Of a stretch of DNA of 18,916 bases, positions 14,375 through 18,916 are shown piece by piece. The notes beneath the pieces are model-generated. The model was not told where the DNA came from. It ran no database searches and worked only from the letters and a program-made list of their open reading frames with translations. The DNA comes from Desulfobacteraceae bacterium. GTDB lineage: Bacteria; Desulfobacterota; Desulfobacteria; Desulfobacterales; UBA5616. The stretch covers positions 1 to 18,916 of the forward strand of contig JAUXEW010000024.1 of the NCBI GenBank assembly GCA_030620375.1, in the 5' to 3' direction. How positions within the stretch are numbered: the first letter of the stretch is position 1; every line of letters starts with the position of its first letter. A program made the translations under genes and the position numbers.

Positions 14375-15019
14375 ATGAAATTTTTTATCGATACTGCCAA
14401 CGTAGAAGAGATTAATGAGGCGAACGATATGGGGATGGTCGATGGTGTAACCACTAATCCCACGTTGATTTCAAAGGAAGGGCGTGATTTTGAAGAAGTG
14501 ATCAAAGAGATTTGCGATATTGTTGACGGCCCGGTTAGTGCAGAAGTGATTAGCACGGACACCAAAGGGATGCTTAAAGAGGCACGTCATCTTTCAACAC
14601 TTCATGAAAACATTGTCGTCAAAATTCCTATGATTACTGAAGGGTTGAAAGCCGTTCGTACGCTTTCCAAAGAAGGGATTAAAACCAATGTTACGCTGGC
14701 ATTTTCACCATTACAGGCCCTGATGGCTGCGAAGGCCGGTGCCACCTATATCAGTCCCTTTGTGGGACGGCTTGACGACATATCCCATGAAGGAATGCTG
14801 CTGGTAGAGCAGATTGTTGAAATATACAGCAATTATGCGTATGATACGGAAATTATCGTGGCCAGCGTCCGTAACCCGCTCCATGTTCTTGAAGCGGCTT
14901 TAATGGGGGCCGATGTCGCCACCATACCGTTTAACGTTCTCTCTAAATTGGCTGCCCATCCGCTGACGGATAAAGGACTAAAAGCGTTTCTTAACGACTG
15001 GGATAAAATGAAAAAATAA
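14375..15019 (+). CDS. tal: Transaldolase of the short TalC/FSA-like class
   Basis: A 214-residue class I aldolase-fold enzyme of the pentose phosphate pathway. The Schiff-base lysine is Lys83 in NIVVKIPMITEGL, and VDGVTTNPTLISKEG (22-36) is the usual N-terminal motif. Two residues separate transaldolase from fructose-6-phosphate aldolase in this class. Position Glu57 (SAEV) is Gln in E. coli FsaA, and Phe129 (SPFVGR) is Tyr in FsaA. Both are of the transaldolase type here, so transaldolase activity is the better call. The perfect AGGAGGT (14364-14370) just before the ATG suggests strong translation. It would interconvert sedoheptulose-7-P and glyceraldehyde-3-P with erythrose-4-P and fructose-6-P. 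Confidence 0.9.
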   Translation: MKFFIDTANVEEINEANDMGMVDGVTTNPTLISKEGRDFEEVIKEICDIVDGPVSAEVISTDTKGMLKEARHLSTLHENIVVKIPMITEGLKAVRTLSKEGIKTNVTLAFSPLQALMAAKAGATYISPFVGRLDDISHEGMLLVEQIVEIYSNYAYDTEIIVASVRNPLHVLEAALMGADVATIPFNVLSKLAAHPLTDKGLKAFLNDWDKMKK

Positions 15020-15062
15020 ATTTCAAAAGGACTCCAAAAACAATAGCCATGCGCGGATAATA

Positions 15063-15629
15063 ATGGAAACCATAAAAAAGATTAATGAATTTTTAAGTCA
15101 CCCTAATCATTTAACCTTATTGAGAGTTGCCGCGATTCCGGCAATTGTCGTGCTGCTTTTGTTTCCGAATAAATTCTGCACGTTTCTGGCGGCAATCTTG
15201 TTCAGTGCTGCGGCTATCACAGATTATTTGGATGGGTATTATGCCAGGAGAAAGGGTCTCGTGTCCAGCTTCGGTAAGATGATGGACCCGCTAGCCGACA
15301 AACTCTTGGTTTCTTCTTCTTTTATAATGCTGACATCCCATGGCTGGATACCGGCCTGGATCGTTTGTATTATCATAGGACGTGAGCTGGCCATTACCGG
15401 GCTGCGGAATATCCTTGCGGGGAAGGGTAAAGATATTTCTGCGTCGGCTTTGGGAAAATATAAAACCGGATTCCAGATTGCAGCAATCATTCCCTTGTTA
15501 TTTCACTATCCGTACTTTGGTGTTGATTTGAATATCATCGGGCATGTTTTTTTATGGGGCGCATTGATATTTACAGTATGGTCAGGTGTGGACTATTTCG
15601 TTCGGTTCCGGAGCCTGCTTAAGGTCTAA
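15063..15629 (+). CDS. pgsA: Phosphatidylglycerophosphate synthase PgsA
   Basis: A 188-residue integral membrane CDP-alcohol phosphatidyltransferase that makes phosphatidylglycerol phosphate from CDP-diacylglycerol and glycerol-3-phosphate. The complete motif is present: Asp54-Asp57-Gly58, Ala61-Arg62, Gly71, Asp75 and Asp79 (DYLDGYYARR...GKMMDPLADK). Hydrophobic segments before, within and after the motif fit the six-helix fold. The N-terminal HPNHLTLLRVAAIPAIVVLL is typical of PgsA rather than of phosphatidylserine or cardiolipin synthases. The tRNA-Gly gene starts 63 bases downstream, matching the E. coli pgsA-glyW neighbourhood. Confidence 0.92.
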   Translation: METIKKINEFLSHPNHLTLLRVAAIPAIVVLLLFPNKFCTFLAAILFSAAAITDYLDGYYARRKGLVSSFGKMMDPLADKLLVSSSFIMLTSHGWIPAWIVCIIIGRELAITGLRNILAGKGKDISASALGKYKTGFQIAAIIPLLFHYPYFGVDLNIIGHVFLWGALIFTVWSGVDYFVRFRSLLKV

Positions 15630-15637
15630 CTTTTTTA

Positions 15638-15680
15638 TTGACAAATATACGATAAAATTTTAAACATTTTGTCCTATAAT
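15638..15680 (+). promoter_or_regulatory. Probable promoter elements for tRNA-Gly
   Basis: A perfect -10 hexamer TATAAT (15675-15680) lies 12 bases before the mature tRNA 5' end, so transcription would start near 15687. Its -35 region is weak. A perfect TTGACA (15638-15643) is 31 bases upstream, too far to pair with it, and could serve a second start at about TAAACA (15661-15666). The pieces are suggestive but not a single ideal promoter. Confidence 0.45.
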
Positions 15681-15692
15681 TAAGGAATCTGG

Positions 15693-15767
15693 GCGGGAGT
15701 AACTCAGTGGTAGAGTGCGACCTTGCCAAGGTCGAAGTCGCGGGTTCAAATCCCGTTTCCCGCTCCA
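15693..15767 (+). tRNA. tRNA-Gly (anticodon GCC), CCA encoded
   Basis: All four stems fold. The acceptor stem GCGGGAG pairs with TTCCCGC with one G-U. The D arm carries AGTGGTAGA. The anticodon stem CGACC/GGTCG has loop TTGCCAA, with GCC at 15725-15727. The T stem GCGGG/CCCGT has loop TTCAAAT. Discriminator T (15764) and genomic CCA (15765-15767) follow. GCC reads GGC and GGU glycine codons. A terminator hairpin follows within 7 bases. Confidence 0.97.
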
Positions 15768-15773
15768 AATTTT

Positions 15774-15816
15774 CCCCTGATTTCAATAGCGTATTGAGGT
15801 TAGGGGTTATTTTTTT
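15774..15816 (+). terminator. Rho-independent terminator of tRNA-Gly
   Basis: A 15-bp stem (15774-15788 with 15792-15806) includes three G-U pairs, closes on a GCG loop, and is followed by TTA and seven T residues (15810-15816). It sits immediately after the encoded CCA, so the tRNA is transcribed as a monocistron or as the end of the pgsA transcript. Confidence 0.8.
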
Positions 15817-15853
15817 GGAGGAGCAGACGGTTTTGCGCCGATTTCCCCGCTAC

Positions 15854-15882
15854 TTGACTTACAGGGTTAGTCCCCGTATACT
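15854..15882 (+). promoter_or_regulatory. Sigma70-type promoter for the acyltransferase-megasynthase operon
   Basis: TTGACT (15854-15859) and TATACT (15877-15882) each match the consensus at 5 of 6 bases, with the optimal 17-base spacer. It follows the tRNA terminator and would give a leader of about 58 bases before the TTG start at 15947. This is the best promoter in the window. Confidence 0.65.
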
Positions 15883-15946
15883 TTCGTTCATAAAAAACGA
15901 CTTCTTGTCAGCTCAACGATGTCCCTGACTGTAAGGAGGTATACCA

Positions 15947-16630
15947 TTGGGTCTTCGGCAATTCCGCTACCAACTTTTATATCGGTTGATACCTTTGTTC
16001 TATTATTTTCTTCGTTGCTACCTCTATTTTTTGAGGATTAGGGTTGTCGGTGAGGAAGTAGCACTCGGGTGTTTGGCAGATTATGGACGGTTGATCGTGG
16101 GCGTATGGCATCAACGTTTTTTGCCTGCTCTGGCCTATGTCACGAAATTCAGGCATTTCGAACCCATTGTTATGATCAGTCAGAGCAAAGATGGGGAGCT
16201 GGCCGCTAGGTTCGCAAAACGTTTGGGACTTATACCGGTGAGAGGGTCCAGTACGATGGGTGGAACGACAGCTCTGGTAGCCATTTTGAAGGCAATGGAG
16301 AAAAACCCGGCCGTTATTCATATCGTGGATGGACCCACGGGGCCAAAGGGGATTGTCAAAACCGGGCTCATCAGTATGGCTCAGGTATCCGGCGCCGTCA
16401 TCCTTCCGGTCATTGTATCCGTCAATAAGGCTTGGATTATGGGAAGCTGGGATGCGTTCCTGGTCCCGAAACCCTTTAGCGAAGTGACTATCGAATGGGG
16501 ACAACCCGTTGTCGTGCCCCGAGACATAGATCCGGCGAGATTTGAAGAACTCAGAAAAGAGATAGAGAAGAGTCTTTCAGAGGGGCATGCAGAGGCTGAT
16601 CTAAGTTTGGGCTGGAAGCACCCCCTTTAA
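15947..16630 (+). CDS. DUF374 family lysophospholipid acyltransferase-like protein
   Basis: A 227-residue protein with a hydrophobic N-terminus (about residues 10-30) for membrane association. The acyltransferase-like core has His55 in VWHQRFLPA, then SKDGELAARFAKRLGLIPVRGSSTMGG and HIVDGPTGPKGIVKTGLISMAQVSGAVILPV. This WH...RGSS...GG...DGP.GP pattern defines DUF374, a relative of LPLAT acyltransferases often found near lipid A genes. It probably transfers an acyl chain to a lipid or lipid-like acceptor in the inner membrane. The start is TTG with an ideal AAGGAGGT (15933-15940) six bases upstream. The next gene, an NPD-NPD-KS megasynthase, starts 27 bases later. An acyltransferase that off-loads or uses the megasynthase product is therefore an attractive inference. 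Confidence 0.8.
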   Translation: MGLRQFRYQLLYRLIPLFYYFLRCYLYFLRIRVVGEEVALGCLADYGRLIVGVWHQRFLPALAYVTKFRHFEPIVMISQSKDGELAARFAKRLGLIPVRGSSTMGGTTALVAILKAMEKNPAVIHIVDGPTGPKGIVKTGLISMAQVSGAVILPVIVSVNKAWIMGSWDAFLVPKPFSEVTIEWGQPVVVPRDIDPARFEELRKEIEKSLSEGHAEADLSLGWKHPL

Positions 16631-16657
16631 CCCTTTAGAGAGGTTTTTACTTTTACC

Positions 16658-18916
16658 ATGTCTATGCAACAATCAAATCCTATACTTGCTTTCCTGTGGC
16701 GCCCTAATGAGATCAACCATTCCGTGGTCGAGGTTGCTCGTCAGACGTCGGCAGGTGCCATATTCGACGTCAGCGAAGATCACACCGATGATACCGCAAA
16801 GGCCCTCAAGGCTGCGGGGGCAAAAGATATAAAGATCTCAGCAGAATCTTTCATGGACCCATCGATCGAGGGGTTTCTCCAGGAGTCCAATGTGGATACC
16901 CTTTGGGTGGAATACCATCCGGCCCTGGTAACCGACACTCCCGGGGCATTTCTGGAGCGGTTGCGTGAGATGTCGGCACGGTTCAGATGTATCCCGATCA
17001 GCGGGGATCTGGACTTCCTCTCCCTTACCCTTCAATCGGAGTGGCATCCCCCAGCCTTGGCCCTCAAGGGCGCCGAAGCAGCGGGCTTTGTAGGGACAGA
17101 AACAGTTGGCGTTCTTTACTCTACCCTGAGGGAAATGGCGAGCCATGGGGACCGGAAGCCCGGGCTGATTATCTGGGGCGGCGTGGCCACGCCTCAGGCA
17201 GCTGCGGCTTTTTTGTGCAGCGGCGCAAAGGGTATCGTTTTCGAGAGTCTTCACTGGCAAACAGATCTGGTATCTGCAAACCGGAACATAGGACAGCGCC
17301 TGTCCAGACTGTGCCCCGAGCACACGAACCTGGTGGGCCAGAACCTCGGGGTCTCTTGCCGCTTTTTTGACAAAGGCAACTCGCTGGCGGTTAAAGAACT
17401 GAAGCAAGACGCGGTCGCTCTGTGCAAGGGCGAGGTCACGGAACATGATCGCCGCGCTTTTGCCCGAAAGGTGAAAGAAGCAGTCATTCCGGCCTTGGAG
17501 AGTGACCTGAGCCGCCAAGATCTTGTTTTTCTGGGACCTGAAGCGGCCTTCGCCGGAACATTCGCCGAACGGTTCGGTCCCTCTACCCATCAGGCCATAG
17601 AAGCCTTCATCAAGGAAGTAGCCGGTATTTGCCTGGAGGCCCCTGGTAAACTGGATGGTTTTCTGGAGAATGCATTTGCCAGGTCGATGGGGACCAAATA
17701 TCCCTTTATCCAGGGCGCCATGACCTGGATCAGCGATATACCGGAATTCGCCCAGGCTGTATCCGAGGCGGGAGGCCTTCCCACGATGGCCCTGGGACTG
17801 AAAAGTCGCGTGGAGTTGGAGCAGGACCTGGATCGCCTCGGGGAAGTCATGGGCAAAAGCCCTTTTGCGGTGAATTTTATCGCTCTTCCTGAAAATCCCC
17901 ATCTCGAACAACAGCTCGCGTGGATAGAGGAAAACCGCCCGCCCTTTGCGGTCATTGCGGCCGGGGAACCATCCTATGCAGCGAGACTCCAGGAGAAGGG
18001 AATCCAAACGATCTATGTTGCATCCAGCGGGGACTTGATCCGTATGGCCCTCGAGGCAGGCGTGCGTTTTATTGTTTTGGAGGGGAACGAGGCAGGCGGG
18101 CATGTAGGGGAGCACTCAACACTGATCCTGGCACAGATTGCTCTGGACCTCAGACGGAGAGAGCCGGAGCTTTTCAGGGGTCGGCACCTGGTGCTGGCAG
18201 GGGGTATTTTCAACCGGGAGACTGCTTTTAGAGCGCTTATGTTAGGCGCCGATGCCTTGCAAATGGGTACGGCCTACCTGGCCACCCGGGAGATTGTCGC
18301 GACAGGTGCGTTGCGTCCTTTGTACCAACGCCTGATCGTTGATTCCCGCCCTGGTATGACAGCGGTTTCCGGTGAGAGCATCGGTCTCAGGGTTCGATCT
18401 CTCAAGACCCCTAAAATGGAAGCCATCTGCGCCTTGGAGAGAGAGATGGCTTCGGGCCGGTATGATGAGGCGTCATTTCGGCACCGTATGGAAACCCTGA
18501 GTGCAAATAGCCTGCTTATCGCTGCCAGGGGTACCCGGCAACCCGATGGCCCCGTCATGGACGAAGAAACCTGTATTCGCGATGGTCAGTTCATGAGCGG
18601 TGCCATATCCGGCGCCGTCAATCGTGTACTCACAATCTCCGAATTTCATCGGGACCTGGCTGAAGGGCCTTTGGAACTTTCTTTCCCCCAGTGGGACGAG
18701 CGTCCTGCCCCAGCGGCTGGACCCCGGGTAAGATCGAGAGAAGACGGCCTGCGGGGGGCCATCACCGGAATGGCACAGGTCAATTCTCTGGGCAACACCC
18801 CAAAGGAGATCTGGGACGCCTCATTGGCTATGAGGAGCGGAATCACCGAGGTACCCCGTTCAAGGTGGGACCACGACCTGTACTATAATCCTGATCCACG
18901 GGCACGGGGCGGGACA
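16658..18916 (+). CDS. Fatty-acid/polyketide megasynthase N-terminus: two NPD (FabK/PfaD-like) domains plus start of a ketosynthase; 3' partial
   Basis: The frame is uninterrupted for 753 codons and continues off the window. Domain 1 (about residues 8-210) is a degenerate nitropropane-dioxygenase-type barrel: GAEAAGFVG (138-146) stands where the family has G.EAGGH.G, followed by IIWGGVATPQAAAAFLCSGAKGIVFE. Residues 215-345 are a linker or lid region. Domain 2 (about 346-590) is a full FabK/PfaD-type flavin enoyl reductase: KYPFIQGAMTW, PFAVNF, GNEAGGHVG with His482, LAGGIFNRETAFRALMLGADALQMGT. From about 698, RGAITGMAQVNSLGNTPKEIWDASLAMRSGI opens a beta-ketoacyl synthase; its catalytic Cys would lie beyond the edge. 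ATG 16658 follows AGAGAGG at a long 14-base spacing; ATG 16664 is an alternative. It likely elongates and reduces acyl chains. The product is unknown. G+C is clearly higher than upstream. Confidence 0.85.
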   Translation, partial: MSMQQSNPILAFLWRPNEINHSVVEVARQTSAGAIFDVSEDHTDDTAKALKAAGAKDIKISAESFMDPSIEGFLQESNVDTLWVEYHPALVTDTPGAFLERLREMSARFRCIPISGDLDFLSLTLQSEWHPPALALKGAEAAGFVGTETVGVLYSTLREMASHGDRKPGLIIWGGVATPQAAAAFLCSGAKGIVFESLHWQTDLVSANRNIGQRLSRLCPEHTNLVGQNLGVSCRFFDKGNSLAVKELKQDAVALCKGEVTEHDRRAFARKVKEAVIPALESDLSRQDLVFLGPEAAFAGTFAERFGPSTHQAIEAFIKEVAGICLEAPGKLDGFLENAFARSMGTKYPFIQGAMTWISDIPEFAQAVSEAGGLPTMALGLKSRVELEQDLDRLGEVMGKSPFAVNFIALPENPHLEQQLAWIEENRPPFAVIAAGEPSYAARLQEKGIQTIYVASSGDLIRMALEAGVRFIVLEGNEAGGHVGEHSTLILAQIALDLRRREPELFRGRHLVLAGGIFNRETAFRALMLGADALQMGTAYLATREIVATGALRPLYQRLIVDSRPGMTAVSGESIGLRVRSLKTPKMEAICALEREMASGRYDEASFRHRMETLSANSLLIAARGTRQPDGPVMDEETCIRDGQFMSGAISGAVNRVLTISEFHRDLAEGPLELSFPQWDERPAPAAGPRVRSREDGLRGAITGMAQVNSLGNTPKEIWDASLAMRSGITEVPRSRWDHDLYYNPDPRARGGT

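Noticed and set aside
15707..15928. Short + strand ORF overlapping tRNA-Gly and the terminator
   Set aside because: It starts inside the tRNA, crosses the terminator hairpin and the promoter, and has no protein motifs.
16838..18115. Long minus-strand ORF (425 codons) opposite the megasynthase
   Set aside because: It is a shadow frame produced by high G+C codon usage. Its sequence shows no recognisable domain, whereas the + strand frame has clear NPD and KS motifs across the whole interval.
1..18916. CRISPR array, prophage or complete insertion sequence
   Set aside because: No regularly spaced direct repeats, phage structural genes or transposase ORFs are visible.

Overview
The window looks like a chromosomal segment of a Desulfobacterota bacterium, most likely a Desulfobacterales-type sulfate reducer. 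This is inferred from gene order, not from a database search. The supports are an xerC-hslV-hslU-argB-argD-argF-argG-argH-lysA-dapF-dapL order resembling the one I recall in Geobacter and relatives, an LL-diaminopimelate aminotransferase (DapL) lysine route, and small GC-rich hairpin repeats between genes. Almost everything is on the + strand.

Layout. At 1-136 is the last part of a stomatin/SPFH-like protein. At 137-547 is a gene-free stretch with two copies of a dispersed hairpin repeat, an operator-like palindrome beside a TTGACA box, and a strong GC hairpin. A small Rho-N-domain protein (548-874) precedes xerC and the HslVU ATP-dependent protease (939-3879). Five arginine genes follow, argB, argD, argF, argG and argH (3971-9780). 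They run from N-acetylglutamate phosphorylation to argininosuccinate cleavage, with argC and the deacetylation/transacetylation step located elsewhere. An 81-bp MITE-like element lies between argG and argH. Next come an LptM-like lipoprotein, lysA, dapF and dapL (diaminopimelate/lysine synthesis, without dapA or dapB between them). Then come folK, a small membrane-anchored YHS-type cysteine protein, a transaldolase, pgsA, and tRNA-Gly(GCC) with its own terminator.

After the tRNA the character changes. A well-formed sigma70-type promoter (15854-15882) precedes a DUF374 acyltransferase with a TTG start and a strong Shine-Dalgarno. Next is a long open reading frame that runs off the end of the window (16658-18916, 753 codons, no stop). 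It encodes two successive NPD/FabK-like flavin barrels, the first with its active-site histidine position replaced by Phe, followed by the start of a beta-ketoacyl synthase domain. Its base composition is clearly richer in G+C than the arg/lys block. This acyltransferase-megasynthase pair is the most interesting part of the window: probably a horizontally acquired or at least compositionally distinct fatty-acid/polyketide-type lipid pathway, continuing beyond the right edge.

A second theme is small repeats at the 3' ends of genes. Copies overlap the hslV and argG stop codons, and one supplies the last ~20 codons and the stop of the lipoprotein gene.
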